Source of the DNA: Pantoea agglomerans
Lineage (GTDB): Bacteria > Pseudomonadota > Gammaproteobacteria > Enterobacterales > Enterobacteriaceae
Assembly: GCF_020149765.1 (NCBI RefSeq)
Contig: NZ_CP083809.1
Coordinates: 310,001-374,000 of the forward strand
Length of the DNA stretch: 64,000 nucleotides
Direction: 5' to 3'
In this document: positions 33,774-48,700 of the stretch, one piece after another
Layout: every line of letters begins with the position of its first letter
Numbering within the stretch: the stretch's first letter is position 1
Position numbers and translations under genes: made by a program
The notes under the pieces: generated by a model
Told to the model about the DNA's origin: nothing
What the model saw: only the letters and a program-made list of their open reading frames with translations
Databases searched by the model: none

Positions 33774-34184
33774 TTAGATTTTGCCGTTCTGCTGCTTCAG
33801 CAAATCTCGAATTTCACTCAGCAGCACCTCTTCGTTAGAGGGTTTCGCTACCGGTTTTTCAACTTCTTTCTTCTTGTGCAGCTTATTCATCAGCTTGATG
33901 GCGACAAAGATAGCGAAAGCCACAATGATGAAGTCGAATACTGACTGAATAAATACGCCATATTCCATAATGACCGGCGGGGTAGCGCCTTCAGCAGGTT
34001 TTAGCACCCACTTGAACTGTTTGAAATCAACGCCGCCGATAAGCAGTCCCAGCGGCGGCATGATAATATTCGCCACCAGTGAAGAGACGATTTTGCCAAA
34101 GGCGGCACCAATAATCACACCGACGGCGAGATCGACCACGTTACCGCGCATTGCAAAATCACGAAACTCTTTGAAAAAACTCAT
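33774..34184 (-). CDS. mscL: MscL, large-conductance mechanosensitive channel
   Basis: A 136-residue inner-membrane protein that forms a homopentameric safety valve against hypo-osmotic shock. N-terminal amphipathic helix ([15 protein letters not shown]), two membrane helices ([18 protein letters not shown] and the [13 protein letters not shown] region) and a charged C-terminal helix bundle. Convergent with arfA and downstream of trkA by about 100 nt. Confidence 0.97.
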   Translation of the reverse strand: MSFFKEFRDFAMRGNVVDLAVGVIIGAAFGKIVSSLVANIIMPPLGLLIGGVDFKQFKWVLKPAEGATPPVIMEYGVFIQSVFDFIIVAFAIFVAIKLMNKLHKKKEVEKPVAKPSNEEVLLSEIRDLLKQQNGKI

Positions 34185-34283
34185 ACTTATCTCCTTTCCC
34201 TTGCCAATCGCTAAAGTCTAACAAACCTTACGGCAATTGCCATCTAAGCGGCGGCAATTGTTGCTATTGCGCCGCGGCCGCGC

Positions 34284-35660
34284 TTACAGGAAGAATGGGC
34301 TCGGCTGGAATAAACGCTCAACGTCAGGCACAAATTTTTTGTCGGTCAGGAACATAATGACGTGATCGCCTTGTTCAATGCGCAGGTTGTCTTTGGCGAT
34401 AAGCACATCCTCGCCGCGCACTATCGCGCCGATAAGCGTACCCGGCGGCAATTTAATGTCGTTGATCATGCGGCCGACCACGCGCGAGGTAGTTTCATCG
34501 CCGTGGGCGATCGCTTCGATCGCCTCAGCGATGCCGCGTCGTAAAGAGGAGACGCCTACAATATCCGCCTTGCGCACGTGGCCCAGCAGCGCAGAGATCG
34601 TTGCCTGCTGAGGCGAGATCGCAATATCGATCACGCTGCCCTGAACCAGATCGACATAGGCGCGACGCTGGATCAGCACCATCACTTTTTTTGCGCCCAT
34701 CTTTTTCGCCAGCATTGCCGACATGATATTGGCTTCGTCGTCGTTGGTGACCGCAATAAAAAGATCGACCTGATCGACATGCTCTTCCGCCAGCAGCTCT
34801 TGATCCGACGCGTCGCCGTAAAAAACGATGGTGTCCTGCAGCTGCTCCGCCAGCTCGGCGGCGCGGCGCGGATTGCGCTCAATCAGCTTCACGCTGTAAT
34901 TTTTCTCCAGCCGCTGCGCCAGGCCGAAACCGATATTGCCCCCGCCTACCAGCATAATGCGCTTATAGGGTCTTTCCAGCCGCTGCATTTCACTCATCAC
35001 CGCGCGGATATTCTTGCTGGCGGCAATAAAGAAGACCTCATCGCCCGCTTCGACGATGGTTGAGCCCTGCGGACGAATAGGGCGGTCCTGACGGAAAATA
35101 GCGGCGACGCGGGTATCGATATGTGGCATGTGCTCGCGCAGAATAGAGAGCGGATTGCCTACCAGCGGACCGCCATAATAGGCTTTAACCACGGCGAGGC
35201 TAACCAGGCCCTCAGCAAAATTGACCACCTGCAGCGCGCCAGGGTACTGGATCAACCGGTAGATATTTTCGATCACTAACTGTTCGGGTGAAATTAGATG
35301 ATCAATAGGTACCGCTTCGGGAATAAACAGCTTCTCAGCGTCGCGCAGATAATCCGCCGCGCGAATACGCGCGATGCGGTTAGGCGTGTTAAACAGCGAA
35401 TAGGCTATCTGGCACGCCACCATATTGGTTTCGTCGGAGCTGGTAACCGCCACTAACATATCGGCATCTTCCGCGCCGGCTTCGCGCAAAATACGCGGAT
35501 GTGACCCGTGCCCCTGAACGACGCGCAAATCAAACTTATCCTGCAGCTGACGTAAGCGGTCAGGATCGGTATCAACCACCGTTATGTCATTGTTCTCGCC
35601 GACCAGGTTCTCCGCCAGCGTGCCGCCAACCTGGCCGGCGCCCAGAATAATAATTTTCAT
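34284..35660 (-). CDS. trkA: TrkA, cytosolic subunit of Trk potassium uptake
   Basis: A 458-residue peripheral membrane protein that binds NAD(H) and gates TrkH/TrkG. It has two RCK modules, each a Rossmann domain ([13 protein letters not shown] at residue 7; [14 protein letters not shown] near 240) followed by a TrkA_C domain. Length equals E. coli TrkA. It follows rsmB by 19 nt. Confidence 0.97.
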   Translation of the reverse strand: MKIIILGAGQVGGTLAENLVGENNDITVVDTDPDRLRQLQDKFDLRVVQGHGSHPRILREAGAEDADMLVAVTSSDETNMVACQIAYSLFNTPNRIARIRAADYLRDAEKLFIPEAVPIDHLISPEQLVIENIYRLIQYPGALQVVNFAEGLVSLAVVKAYYGGPLVGNPLSILREHMPHIDTRVAAIFRQDRPIRPQGSTIVEAGDEVFFIAASKNIRAVMSEMQRLERPYKRIMLVGGGNIGFGLAQRLEKNYSVKLIERNPRRAAELAEQLQDTIVFYGDASDQELLAEEHVDQVDLFIAVTNDDEANIMSAMLAKKMGAKKVMVLIQRRAYVDLVQGSVIDIAISPQQATISALLGHVRKADIVGVSSLRRGIAEAIEAIAHGDETTSRVVGRMINDIKLPPGTLIGAIVRGEDVLIAKDNLRIEQGDHVIMFLTDKKFVPDVERLFQPSPFFL

Positions 35661-35679
35661 TGCGTCTCGTGCTCTTCTG

Positions 35680-36972
35680 TTAGTGCGCTTTTATCAGCTT
35701 AGCGTAGAAAAAACCGTCTCCGCCGTCGATGGTCGGAAAGACCTGCAGCCCGCTTGTCTTGCCGCCCGGCAAGGCTTCGGCGCGCGCATCGGCGTGGCGC
35801 GATAAAAAGGCGGCGATCTGCGCGTCGTTCTCATCCGGCAGCACGGAACAGGTGGCATACAGCAGGACGCCGCCCGGTTTCAAATGCGGCCATACCGCAT
35901 CGAGAATTTCGCGCTGCAGCGTAGCCAGCTCGGCAATGTCCCGGTCGCGACGCAGCCACTTGATATCGGGATGACGGCGAATAACGCCGGTGGCGGAGCA
36001 GGGGGCGTCCAGCAAAATACGATCGAACTGACGCTCGCCACACCATGCCGCTGGGGTACGTCCGTCGCCCTGTTTGACCTCTGCCTGCATATTAAGGCGC
36101 TGCAGGTTCTCTTTAACGCGCGTCAGACGTTGCGCGTCGACATCGACCGCCAATACCCGCGCCCTGGGCGCTATTTCAAGAATATGCGTGGTTTTGCCGC
36201 CTGGCGCGGCGCAGAGATCGAGGATATCTTCGTCATCTTCAGGCGCCAGCAGCAGGGCGCAGCGCTGGGCGGAAAGATCCTGAACCGTAACCCAGCCCTC
36301 TGCGAAGCCTGGCAGCTGGCCGACCGGCGCAGGTGCCTCAAGCCGCAGCGCGTCAGGAGCTGTCTCATCAGGCACGGCCACTTTTCCGCTGTCAGCCAGC
36401 AGTGCCAGCCAGCTATCGCGGCTGTGATGCTGGCGATTAACGCGTAGCCACATCGGCGGGCGCTGGTTATTGGCCTCGACGATCGGCTGCCAGTTTTCCG
36501 GCCACGCCTTTTGCAGTCTTTGCAGCAGCCAGCCTGGATGCAGATAGCGCTGCGGCGCCTGATCGACCTCTGCCATCAGCTCCGCCTGCTGACGCTGAAA
36601 CTGACGCAGCACGCCGTTAATTAAACCCTTGAGGTTGGCGCGCTTCAGCACTTCAGCGCCGGCGACGGTTTCCGCCAGCGCAGCGTGAGCAGGTACGCGG
36701 GTATAGAGCAGCTGGTAGATGCCAACCATAATGAGATAGTGCAGTACGCGCTGTTTGCCGCCTAACGGGCGCGCCATCAGTTTGCCGATAACGGCTTCGA
36801 GCTGCGGCAGCGTGCGCAGCACGCCGAAGCAGAGCTCCTGCAGCAGCGCGCCATCTTTATCGGCCACTTTTTTCTGCGCGGCAGGCAGCACCGCGCTGAG
36901 CGATTCGCCCTTATCAATAACACGCTCAATAAGTTGGGCGGCAAGGCTTCGCAGATTCGTTGATTTAGTCAT
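35680..36972 (-). CDS. rsmB: RsmB, 16S rRNA m5C967 methyltransferase
   Basis: A 430-residue SAM-dependent enzyme. An N-terminal NusB-like RNA-binding domain (1-140) precedes the Rossmann methyltransferase with [16 protein letters not shown], and the two motif cysteines in LDAPCSATG and [12 protein letters not shown] start at [12 protein letters not shown]; the frame opens 26 codons earlier but that part spans the fmt-rsmB hairpin. Part of the leftward def-fmt-rsmB-trkA-mscL run. Confidence 0.96.
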   Translation of the reverse strand: MTKSTNLRSLAAQLIERVIDKGESLSAVLPAAQKKVADKDGALLQELCFGVLRTLPQLEAVIGKLMARPLGGKQRVLHYLIMVGIYQLLYTRVPAHAALAETVAGAEVLKRANLKGLINGVLRQFQRQQAELMAEVDQAPQRYLHPGWLLQRLQKAWPENWQPIVEANNQRPPMWLRVNRQHHSRDSWLALLADSGKVAVPDETAPDALRLEAPAPVGQLPGFAEGWVTVQDLSAQRCALLLAPEDDEDILDLCAAPGGKTTHILEIAPRARVLAVDVDAQRLTRVKENLQRLNMQAEVKQGDGRTPAAWCGERQFDRILLDAPCSATGVIRRHPDIKWLRRDRDIAELATLQREILDAVWPHLKPGGVLLYATCSVLPDENDAQIAAFLSRHADARAEALPGGKTSGLQVFPTIDGGDGFFYAKLIKAH

Positions 36973-36990
36973 TCGCGTTACGTCATTAAA

Positions 36991-37015
36991 CAAAAAGCCC
37001 GGACAGAGCCGGGCT
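36991..37015 (-). terminator. Terminator-like hairpin between fmt and rsmB
   Basis: On the minus strand AGCCCGG-CTCTGT-CCGGGCT is followed by TTTTTG. It lies five nt after the fmt stop, inside what is usually drawn as one operon, so it may reduce rsmB-trkA expression relative to def-fmt. Confidence 0.7.
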
Positions 37016-37019
37016 GGAG

Positions 37020-37964
37020 TCAGGCTAAGACGCGGCCTGACGTGAACCACTCGCGACGCGAGTTCAGCAGATCCTGTGCCGACATCGCTTTTTTACCGGC
37101 GGGTTGCAGCAGCTGAAGATTCAATACGCCTTCAGCGGTAGCGACCTGAATGCCGTGCTTGTCGGCGGCAAGGATTTCGCCCGGCTGTTTCGCGACGTGG
37201 GGCAGCACGCTGGCCTGCCACACCTTCACCGGCTGATCTTCAATCAGGAAATAGCTGACCGGCCAGGGATTAAAGGCGCGAATAGCGCGCTCCAGCTGAG
37301 CGGCGGAGAGCTGCCAGTCAAGGCGGGCCTCCTCTTTGCTAAGCTTTTCGGCATAGTTAGCCTGCGCGTCATCCTGCTTCTCCGGCTGCGTGCGGCCGTC
37401 CGCCAGCTGAGACAGCGTTTCCAGCAGTCCCTGCGGGCCGAGCTGCGCCAGCTTGTCATACAGCGTGGCGCTGGTGTCCTGCGCGGTAATCGGGCAGCTC
37501 AGCTTATACAGCATATCGCCGGTATCCAGGCCAACATCCATCTGCATGATGGTCACGCCGGTTTCGCTGTCGCCAGCCCAGAGCGCGCGCTGGATAGGCG
37601 CCGCGCCGCGCCAGCGTGGCAGCAGCGAGCCATGTACGTTGATGCAGCCGAGACGCGGCATTGCCAGCACCGCCTGCGGCAGAATAAGCCCGTAGGCGAC
37701 AACCACCATCACATCCGCTTCTAAGTCGGCGACCAGCTGCTGATTCTCGGCGGGACGCAGCGATTTTGGCTGAAAGACAGGAATGTCGCGAGATTGCGCC
37801 AGCGTTTTCACCGGGCTGGGCGTCAGCTTATTGCCGCGGCCAGCGGGGCGATCGGGTTGGGTAAAGACGCCAACGACCTGATGCTCAGAAGCGAGCAGCG
37901 CGTCGAGATGACGCGCTGCAAAATCAGGTGTGCCAGCGAAGATGATTTTCAGCGGAGCAGACAC
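37020..37964 (-). CDS. fmt: Methionyl-tRNA formyltransferase
   Basis: A 314-residue enzyme that formylates initiator Met-tRNA with 10-formyl-THF. The catalytic N-terminal domain has [18 protein letters not shown] near residue 110, with the invariant N-H pair in INVHGS; a C-terminal OB-like domain binds tRNA. It follows def by 20 nt, pairing formylation with deformylation. Confidence 0.97.
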   Translation of the reverse strand: MSAPLKIIFAGTPDFAARHLDALLASEHQVVGVFTQPDRPAGRGNKLTPSPVKTLAQSRDIPVFQPKSLRPAENQQLVADLEADVMVVVAYGLILPQAVLAMPRLGCINVHGSLLPRWRGAAPIQRALWAGDSETGVTIMQMDVGLDTGDMLYKLSCPITAQDTSATLYDKLAQLGPQGLLETLSQLADGRTQPEKQDDAQANYAEKLSKEEARLDWQLSAAQLERAIRAFNPWPVSYFLIEDQPVKVWQASVLPHVAKQPGEILAADKHGIQVATAEGVLNLQLLQPAGKKAMSAQDLLNSRREWFTSGRVLA

Positions 37965-37984
37965 GGTTATCTCTTCTTTGAACG

Positions 37985-38497
37985 TCAGGAAGGACGCGCG
38001 TTCTGGCGCGCCAGTTTTTCCAGCTTTTGCTTAATGCGCTGACGCTTGAGTGGCGACAGGTAATCAATAAACAGTTTGCCGTCGAGGTGATCGATCTCAT
38101 GCTGAATGCAGATAGCGAGCAGGCCGTCGGTTTCCAGTTCGAAACTGTTGCCTTCGCGATCCAGCGCGCGCACTTTCACGCGTTCGGCACGCGGAACGAA
38201 AGCGCGCTGCTCAGGAATAGAGAGGCAGCCCTCTTCAATACCGGTTTCGCCGCTTTTCTCCAGCAGCTCCGGGTTAATCAAAACCAGACGTTCGTCGCGA
38301 TTTTCCGACACGTCGATGACGATGATGCGACGATGAATATCCACCTGCGTTGCCGCCAGGCCGATACCCTCTTCGGCGTACATAGTTTCAAACATATCGT
38401 CGACGATGCGCTGAACTTCAGCGTTAACTTCTTTCACCGGCGCCGCGATTTTGCGGAGACGATCGTCAGGGAAATGTAATACCTGCAAAACTGACAT
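37985..38497 (-). CDS. def: Peptide deformylase
   Basis: A 170-residue Fe(II) hydrolase removing the formyl group from nascent chains. Motifs [19 protein letters not shown] with metal ligand C91, and QHEIDH with H133, catalytic E134 and H137. I start at [13 protein letters not shown]; the frame runs 39 codons further without homology. Divergent from dprA across 115 nt that must hold both promoters. Confidence 0.97.
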   Translation of the reverse strand: MSVLQVLHFPDDRLRKIAAPVKEVNAEVQRIVDDMFETMYAEEGIGLAATQVDIHRRIIVIDVSENRDERLVLINPELLEKSGETGIEEGCLSIPEQRAFVPRAERVKVRALDREGNSFELETDGLLAICIQHEIDHLDGKLFIDYLSPLKRQRIKQKLEKLARQNARPS

Positions 38498-38612
38498 AAA
38501 TATCCAGATCTGTATGCGATTAAAAAAGATTATTGCTTCATATTGTAGACTTTTTGAGGCCTGATTGACAGCATTCACCCGCAGGAAGCGGTGCCTAAAG
38601 CAGGGAGCGAAC

Positions 38613-39737
38613 ATGGGAAATATCGAGCGCTATTTGCGGCTTGCCGCCGTAACCGGACTGACCGGAAAACGCTGGCTAGACATAGCGGAGGCGCTCGATG
38701 CAGGTGACGATGCGCCGCAGCTATTGAGGTCGGCCGGCCTGAGTGAGCAGCAGATTCATCAGTTTTCTCATCTTCCTGCGCGTCAGATAGCCGCGACCGA
38801 GGCGTGGCTTGCGGCCAGCGACGCCCACCACCTGATCACGGCCCTGGATAGCGCCTATCCCGCCGCATTACGTGAGATCCACCGCTTCCCGCCGCTGCTC
38901 TATATAAAAGGCGAGCCCGCCTTGCTCTCTTCCATGCAGCTGGCGGTGGTGGGTAGCCGTAACTGTTCGCACTACGGGCGGCGGTGGGGCGAATGGTTTA
39001 GCCAGCAGCTGGCGCTGAGTGACCTGACCATTACCAGCGGACTGGCGCGCGGCATAGACGGCATCGCGCACCGCGCGGCGCTGGCGGTGCAGGGGAAAAC
39101 CGTAGCGGTACTGGGCAGTGGCCTGCAGCATCTCTATCCAAAACATCATGGTGCGCTGGCGGAGGAGATCGTGGAAAAAGGCGGCGCCCTGGTTTCCGAG
39201 TTTTCACTGGCCACGCCGCCGCATGCGCTTAACTTTCCGCGACGTAACCGCATTATTAGCGGGCTAAGCCGCGGCGTGCTGGTGGTGGAGGCGACGCTTA
39301 AAAGCGGTTCGCTGGTAACCGCGCGCTATGCGCTGGAGCAGAATCGTAATGTCTACGCCTTGCCGGGCGCGCTGGGCAACCCCGGCAGCGAAGGCACCCA
39401 CTGGCTTATTCAGCAGGGCGCGCTGCTGGTGGCCCAACCCGGCGACATCGTAGAAGATCTTCGCGCTGCGCTTAACTGGCTACCTTTTACACAGCCGGAA
39501 GTAATATATTCTGAGGACAGCGGTGATGTGGCATTGCCATTTGCTGAGGTGTTGGCTAACGTAGGTGATGAGGTTACACCTGTTGACGTCGTCGCTGAAC
39601 GTGCCGGCCAACCTGTGCCAGTGATTGCAGCCCAACTGCTGGAGCTGGAGTTAGCAGGATGGATCGCAGCTGTACCCGGCGGCTATGTCCGATTGAGGAG
39701 GGCATGCCATGTTCGACGTACTAATGTACTTGTTTGA
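38613..39737 (+). CDS. dprA: DprA (Smf), single-strand DNA-binding RecA loader
   Basis: A 374-residue protein, the same length as E. coli DprA. After an N-terminal helical domain, a Rossmann-like fold (about 80-290) contains [25 protein letters not shown] and [13 protein letters not shown]; a C-terminal winged domain ends the protein. In transformable bacteria it protects incoming DNA. I start at [10 protein letters not shown] with AGGGAG upstream. Its end overlaps smg by 29 nt. Confidence 0.95.
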   Translation: MGNIERYLRLAAVTGLTGKRWLDIAEALDAGDDAPQLLRSAGLSEQQIHQFSHLPARQIAATEAWLAASDAHHLITALDSAYPAALREIHRFPPLLYIKGEPALLSSMQLAVVGSRNCSHYGRRWGEWFSQQLALSDLTITSGLARGIDGIAHRAALAVQGKTVAVLGSGLQHLYPKHHGALAEEIVEKGGALVSEFSLATPPHALNFPRRNRIISGLSRGVLVVEATLKSGSLVTARYALEQNRNVYALPGALGNPGSEGTHWLIQQGALLVAQPGDIVEDLRAALNWLPFTQPEVIYSEDSGDVALPFAEVLANVGDEVTPVDVVAERAGQPVPVIAAQLLELELAGWIAAVPGGYVRLRRACHVRRTNVLV

Positions 39738-40182
39738 GACATATATCCACAACGAAGCAGAAATGCAGGTTGATCAGGATACATTAACTGATGACTTAAC
39801 CGATGCCGGTTTTCATCGTGAAGATATCTACAATGCGTTGAACTGGTTAGAAAAGCTGGCAGATTATCAGGAAGGTTTAGTCGATCCGATTCTGTTAGCC
39901 AACGATCCGCTTTCAATGCGCATCTACACGGAAGAAGAAGGCCAGCGTTTAGATGCCGAATGTCGTGGTTTCCTGCTGTTCCTTGAGCAAATTCAGGTGC
40001 TCAATATGGAAACGCGTGAAATGGTCATCGAACGAGTCATGGCGCTCGATACGCTCGAGTTCGATCTGGAAGATCTCAAATGGGTGGTGCTGATGGTGTT
40101 GTTCAATCTTCCGGGATGCGAAAACGCCTATCAGCAAATGGAAGAACTGTTATTCGACGTCAATGAAGGCATGCTGCATTAA
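39709..40182 (+). CDS. smg: Smg family protein (DUF494)
   Basis: A 157-residue acidic protein ([20 protein letters not shown]) of unknown function, standard length, always found next to dprA in enterobacteria. The first 29 nt are shared with dprA in another frame, using the same GAGGAGGGC region as ribosome site. Confidence 0.94.
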   Translation: MFDVLMYLFETYIHNEAEMQVDQDTLTDDLTDAGFHREDIYNALNWLEKLADYQEGLVDPILLANDPLSMRIYTEEEGQRLDAECRGFLLFLEQIQVLNMETREMVIERVMALDTLEFDLEDLKWVVLMVLFNLPGCENAYQQMEELLFDVNEGMLH

Positions 40183-40205
40183 TTATCGGTTATGCAGCCA
40201 TCGTT

Positions 40206-40751
40206 ATGAGCAAATCAGCACTCTTCACCGTGCGTAAACAGGATCCCTGCCCCGCCTGCGGGGCAGATCTCGTTATCCGCAGCGGTAAACACGGCGCCTT
40301 TTTAGGCTGCTCAAACTATCCAGCCTGCGACTATATCCGGCCGCTAAAAAATCAGGCTGACGGTCATATCGTCAAGGTGCTCGAAGGGCACGCCTGCCCG
40401 CAGTGCGGCGCAGATAAAGCGTTGCGTCAGGGACGCTACGGCATGTTCATCGGCTGTAGCCACTATCCCGAATGCGACTATAGCGAAGCGATAGATAAAC
40501 CGGATGAAACCCTTATTGCCTGCCCGCAGTGTCTGGAAGGCAAACTGGTACAGCGTCGTTCGCGTTACGGCAAGACTTTCCACGCCTGTAACCGCTATCC
40601 GGCCTGCCAGTTCGCCGTCAATGCAACGCCAGTCGCAGGCATATGCCCGCACTGCGCTTTTCCGCTGCTGGTAGAGAAGAAAACCGCGCAGGGCGTTAAA
40701 CGCTTTTGCGCCAGTAAAAGTTGCGGCAAGGCCGCCGCATCAGAGAATTAA
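40206..40751 (+). CDS. yrdD: YrdD, topoisomerase-type zinc-finger protein
   Basis: A 181-residue protein made of successive C4 zinc ribbons like those at the C-terminus of DNA topoisomerase I: CPACGADL...GCSNYPACDY, CPQCGADK...GCSHYPECDY, CPQCLEGK...CNRYPACQF and CPHCAFPL near the end. There is no topoisomerase catalytic domain. In E. coli it is called a putative DNA topoisomerase; a nucleic-acid-binding accessory role is more likely. Confidence 0.92.
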   Translation: MSKSALFTVRKQDPCPACGADLVIRSGKHGAFLGCSNYPACDYIRPLKNQADGHIVKVLEGHACPQCGADKALRQGRYGMFIGCSHYPECDYSEAIDKPDETLIACPQCLEGKLVQRRSRYGKTFHACNRYPACQFAVNATPVAGICPHCAFPLLVEKKTAQGVKRFCASKSCGKAAASEN

Positions 40752-40760
40752 GACAATATC

Positions 40761-41333
40761 ATGCAAAACCACACTTTTTCCGGTTCGCTGGATGCCTGCG
40801 TCAAGCAGCTGCGCCAGCAGGCCGTTATTGCTTATCCAACCGAAGCCGTATTTGGTCTGGGCTGCGACCCAGACAGCGAAAGCGCCGTCATGGCGCTGCT
40901 GGCATTAAAACAGCGTCCCGTTGAGAAAGGATTGATCCTCATCGCCGCCGATTATGCTCAGCTTGAACCCTATATCTCCGACCGTGAGCTGTCCGTCGAG
41001 CAGCGCGAACGCATGTTCGCTCACTGGCCGGGCCCGGTAACCTTTGTTGTGCCTGCCACGCCGCAAACGCCGCGCTGGCTGACGGGGCGTTTCGATTCGC
41101 TGGCCATCCGCGTAAGCGATCATCCAGACGTACAGGCCCTGTGCCGCGCCTTCGGCAAGCCGCTGGTATCGACCAGCGCTAACCTGTCGGGCGAAGCGCC
41201 TTGTCGCACGGTCGAAGCGGTCAGGGCGCAATTTGGCTCTGCCTTTCCCGTACTGGTGGGCGAAACCGGCGGCCGACAGAATCCGTCGGAAATTCGCGAT
41301 GTTTTAACCGGCAATCTTATTCGTCAGGGCTAA
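40761..41333 (+). CDS. tsaC: TsaC, threonylcarbamoyl-AMP synthase
   Basis: A 190-residue YrdC-domain enzyme that makes threonylcarbamoyl-AMP from threonine, bicarbonate and ATP for t6A37 of ANN-decoding tRNAs. Conserved features: [37 protein letters not shown] and STSANLSGE. It lies between yrdD and aroE with gaps of 9 and 3 nt. Confidence 0.96.
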   Translation: MQNHTFSGSLDACVKQLRQQAVIAYPTEAVFGLGCDPDSESAVMALLALKQRPVEKGLILIAADYAQLEPYISDRELSVEQRERMFAHWPGPVTFVVPATPQTPRWLTGRFDSLAIRVSDHPDVQALCRAFGKPLVSTSANLSGEAPCRTVEAVRAQFGSAFPVLVGETGGRQNPSEIRDVLTGNLIRQG

Positions 41334-41336
41334 TTC

Positions 41337-42155
41337 ATGGATCAGTTTGCGGTATTCGGCAATCCCATCAGCCACAGTAAATCGCCTTTGATCCACCAGG
41401 CGTTTGCGGAGCAGACCGGGATTGCGCATCGTTATGGCCGGGTCTGCGCGCCGCTTGAAGCGTTTCCCGAGACTATCGCTGCCTTTTTCGCCCATGGCGG
41501 ACGCGGCGCGAACGTCACGCTGCCTTTTAAGCAGCAGGCCTGCGAGTTTGCCGACGAGCTGAGTGAGCGAGCGGCGCTCTCCGGCGCTGTTAATACCCTG
41601 AAAAAGCGCAGCGACGGGCGGATCCTGGGCGACAATACCGACGGTATTGGTTTGCTGAGCGATCTGGAACGTCTTGCGTTGATCCGCCCGGGCGATCGCA
41701 TTTTGCTGGTGGGGGCTGGCGGCGCGGCGCGCGGCGTCATTCTGCCGCTGCTTTCCGCCGGCTGCGCGGTGACGATTGTTAATCGTACCCAGGCTCGTGC
41801 GGAGGAGCTGGCGCAGCTTTTCCGCCAGAGCGGCGAGATCGACGCCTGCCGCTTTGATCAGATGACCGGACGGACCTTCAATCTTATCGTGAATGCGACC
41901 TCGAGCGGCGTAAGCGGCGAAGTGCCGCCGCTGCCAGCTTCGCTGATTGATGCGCAGGTACGCTGCTACGACATGTTTTATCAGGCGGGCGCGACGCCGT
42001 TTTTGCACTGGTGCGAGCAGCATGGCGCGCAGCAGCGCGCCGATGGTCTGGGCATGCTGGTGGGGCAGGCCGCGCACGCATTTCAGCTGTGGCACGGCGT
42101 CCTGCCGGAGATCGCCCCCGTTATCGCACAGCTTAAACAGGCGATGCAGCCATGA
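41337..42155 (+). CDS. aroE: Shikimate dehydrogenase
   Basis: A 272-residue NADP-dependent enzyme of the aromatic amino acid pathway. Substrate residues S14 and S16 lie in [12 protein letters not shown], catalytic K65 in NVTLPFK and D102 in DNTDGIG; the nucleotide loop is VGAGGAARG with NRTQAR. Same numbering as E. coli. It overlaps yrdB by 4 nt. The next-earlier pathway enzyme, type II dehydroquinase, is also in this window (59710-60162). Confidence 0.97.
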   Translation: MDQFAVFGNPISHSKSPLIHQAFAEQTGIAHRYGRVCAPLEAFPETIAAFFAHGGRGANVTLPFKQQACEFADELSERAALSGAVNTLKKRSDGRILGDNTDGIGLLSDLERLALIRPGDRILLVGAGGAARGVILPLLSAGCAVTIVNRTQARAEELAQLFRQSGEIDACRFDQMTGRTFNLIVNATSSGVSGEVPPLPASLIDAQVRCYDMFYQAGATPFLHWCEQHGAQQRADGLGMLVGQAAHAFQLWHGVLPEIAPVIAQLKQAMQP

Positions 42156-42409
42156 ATCAGGCGATTCAGTTTCCCGATCGCGAAGAGTGGAACGCGGATA
42201 AAGCAGCCGTCTGCTTTCCGGCGCTGGTTAACGGCATGATGCTGACCTGCGCGATCTCTGCCGAAGCCCTTTCACAGCGCTTCGGTCAGGGAGAAGCAAT
42301 GGCCTTATTTACCGCGCATCGCTGGGATTTGGAAGATGAGGCGGAAGCGGCCATTGCTAATCAGGCATTTGACGATCAGGAGTGGGTCTGGCTCGCCTCT
42401 GCCAGATAG
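42152..42409 (+). CDS. yrdB: YrdB, DUF1488 family protein
   Basis: An 85-residue protein ([14 protein letters not shown]) with the conserved [18 protein letters not shown] core. Function unknown. Its start overlaps aroE and its last 34 nt overlap the end of convergent yrdA. Confidence 0.92.
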   Translation: MNQAIQFPDREEWNADKAAVCFPALVNGMMLTCAISAEALSQRFGQGEAMALFTAHRWDLEDEAEAAIANQAFDDQEWVWLASAR

Positions 42410-42927
42410 TCATCCTTCCAGCGAACATAGTTGTTGGCGGAGTAAAGTAGGCCCGCAATCTCCTGCTCGCTTAGCGGGCGCACCTGCCTGACCGGGCTAC
42501 CCAGATAAAGGTAGCCGCTCTCCAGGCGCTTGCCCGGCGGCACCAGGCTGCCAGCGCCAATCATCACATCATCTTCAATAATGGCGCCGTCCAGCACGAT
42601 TGATCCCATCCCCACCAGTACGCGATCGCCGATAGTGCAGGCGTGCAGCATCGCTTTATGGCCGACGGTTACGTCCGCGCCAATGGTCAGAGGAAATCCC
42701 TGCGGGTTGCTGGCGGACTTATGGGTTACGTGCAGCACGCTGCCATCCTGTATGTTGGTGCGCGCGCCGATGCGTACCTGATTCACGTCGCCGCGTATCG
42801 CGACCAGCGGCCAGATGCTGGCATCGTCTCCTAGCGTAACGTCTCCAACCACTACGCTAGAGGCGTCAACCATGACGCGCTGCCCACACTGCGGATAACT
42901 CTCTTTATAACGTCGTAGAGCTGACAT
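42376..42927 (-). CDS. yrdA: YrdA, gamma-carbonic anhydrase family protein
   Basis: A 183-residue left-handed beta-helix of hexapeptide repeats. Candidate metal histidines are visible in LHVTHKS and VGHKAMLHAC, the pattern of CaiE/PaaY/YrdA proteins; catalytic activity has been hard to show in E. coli YrdA. Divergent from the rrn operon, whose promoter region begins just upstream. Confidence 0.93.
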   Translation of the reverse strand: MSALRRYKESYPQCGQRVMVDASSVVVGDVTLGDDASIWPLVAIRGDVNQVRIGARTNIQDGSVLHVTHKSASNPQGFPLTIGADVTVGHKAMLHACTIGDRVLVGMGSIVLDGAIIEDDVMIGAGSLVPPGKRLESGYLYLGSPVRQVRPLSEQEIAGLLYSANNYVRWKDDYLAEASQTHS

Positions 42928-43040
42928 CTGCTTTCTCCTTATAGATTCGGCTACAGACTGGAGCGGATCGCGGGGCCAGACAAGCGTAAAAGGCCTGCGA
43001 TCGTTGAAGATCTCTTCAATAAGTGTGTTTTATCGCCATA

Positions 43041-43092
43041 CGGAAAAAAAGATCGAAAAAAGGGTTGTGCAATAAAATCGGATCCCTATAAT
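43041..43092 (+). promoter_or_regulatory. rrn P1 promoter with A-rich upstream element
   Basis: TTGTGC (43065-43070) and TATAAT (43087-43092) with 16-bp spacing and a GCGCCTCC discriminator are the hallmarks of stringently controlled rrn P1 promoters. A-rich tracts at 43043-43060 form a plausible UP element. Fis sites are expected further upstream in 42928-43040; I could not define them. Confidence 0.88.
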
Positions 43093-43187
43093 GCGCCTCC
43101 ACTGACACGGCACGACGGCTTACGGAATGCGGTGTTCAGGAGAGCCGGTTAACCGGGTCGCCGGATGAAATCACTGAAAAAAAGTGG

Positions 43188-43215
43188 TTGACTCCGAAGG
43201 AGAGTAGCGTAATAT
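43188..43215 (+). promoter_or_regulatory. rrn P2 promoter
   Basis: TTGACT (43188-43193) and TAATAT (43210-43215), 16 bp apart, about 120 nt downstream of P1, which is the normal P1-P2 distance. Confidence 0.8.
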
Positions 43216-43255
43216 ACGCCACCTCGCAGCAGCAGGCTCCGCCGCTGACTGCACC

Positions 43256-43267
43256 GCTCTTTAACAA
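43256..43267 (+). promoter_or_regulatory. boxA antitermination site in the rrn leader
   Basis: GCTCTTTAACAA is the boxA core bound by NusB and S10, located about 150 nt before the 16S gene. Confidence 0.85.
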
Positions 43268-43418
43268 TTTATCAGACAATCTGTGTGGGCACTCGAGAGC
43301 AGATATCAAAAGCCTTCGGGCTTAAAAAATATCAAGCCTCACGAGTGGACACATAATGACATTCATTATGACGTTTTACAGATGAGCACCGCTTAACTTG
43401 TTTAAGCAAATCAAACTT

Positions 43419-44960
<1,542 letters not shown>

Positions 44961-45049
44961 CCTGAAGATACTGCCTTCGAAGTGCTCACACAGATTGTCT
45001 GATAGAAAGTAATGAGCAAGACGGCTGCGAAGTCGTGACGCGTATTCGT

Positions 45050-45124
45050 GTCCCCTTCGTCTAGCGGTTAGGACTCCGCCCTTTCACGGCGGCAACAGGG
45101 GTTCGAATCCCCTAGGGGACGCCA
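45050..45124 (+). tRNA. tRNA-Glu (TTC)
   Basis: 75 nt including encoded CCA. Acceptor GTCCCCT pairs with AGGGGAC; anticodon stem CCGCC / GGCGG encloses CTTTCAC with anticodon TTC; T-arm GGGGT-TCGAATC-CCC. It is the only tRNA in the 16S-23S spacer, making this a Glu-type spacer. Confidence 0.98.
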
Positions 45125-45197
45125 CTTGCTTGGTGACAGGTGAAAGGTGTCTCCACGAAATATCTCAAAACTGACGGCAACGTCGAGTTTGAGATAT

Positions 45198-45210
45198 TGC
45201 TCTTTAACAA
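45198..45210 (+). promoter_or_regulatory. Second boxA, in the 16S-23S spacer
   Basis: TGCTCTTTAACAA repeats the leader boxA shortly before 23S, as in E. coli, renewing antitermination. Confidence 0.8.
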
Positions 45211-45336
45211 TCCGGAACAAGCTGAAAATTGAAACGACGCCCTGCGTTCATTCCCCGTAAACAGGAATGAAAGGCAGCGCGTTCGAGTCTCTCAATAATC
45301 ACATCCGCGACGTCGCAAGACGCCTGTGGGTTGTGA

Positions 45337-48242
<2,906 letters not shown>

Positions 48243-48332
48243 ACAACGCCAGAGGCGTTTTGTGAGACGCGAGATTTTCAGCTTGTACCGGATATATCTG
48301 CGCGGCCCTGCGGGCGGCGCGGAAACAGAATT

Positions 48333-48452
48333 TGCCTGGCGGCCTTAGCGCGGCGGTCCCACCTGACCCCATGCCGAACTCAGAAGTGAAACGCCGTAGC
48401 GCCGATGGTAGTGTGGGGTCTCCCCATGCGAGAGTAGGGAACTGCCAGGCAT
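48333..48452 (+). rRNA. rrf: 5S ribosomal RNA, first copy
   Basis: 120 nt from TGCCTGGCGGC to CTGCCAGGCAT, the termini pairing as helix I. Differs from the second copy at position 12 (C here). Confidence 0.98.
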
Positions 48453-48465
48453 CCAAATACAGTGT

Positions 48466-48541
48466 GCTGATATGGCTCAGTTGGTAGAGCGCACCCTTGG
48501 TAAGGGTGAGGTCCCCAGTTCGACTCTGGGTATCAGCACCA
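48466..48541 (+). tRNA. thrV: tRNA-Thr (GGT)
   Basis: 76 nt with encoded CCA. Acceptor GCTGATA / TATCAGC, anticodon stem CACCC / GGGTG with loop TTGGTAA (anticodon GGT), T-arm CCCAG-TTCGACT-CTGGG. Lies between the two 5S genes, exactly as thrV in E. coli rrnD. Confidence 0.98.
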
Positions 48542-48571
48542 GTTACACAATAGTTCGGCGTATAAAGAATT

Positions 48572-48691
48572 TGCCTGGCGGCTTTAGCGCGGCGGTCCCA
48601 CCTGACCCCATGCCGAACTCAGAAGTGAAACGCCGTAGCGCCGATGGTAGTGTGGGGTCTCCCCATGCGAGAGTAGGGAACTGCCAGGCAT
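48572..48691 (+). rRNA. rrf: 5S ribosomal RNA, second copy
   Basis: 120 nt, identical to the first 5S copy by eye apart from T at position 12. Last gene of the operon, corresponding to rrfF of E. coli rrnD. Confidence 0.98.
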
Positions 48692-48700
48692 CAAACAAGA

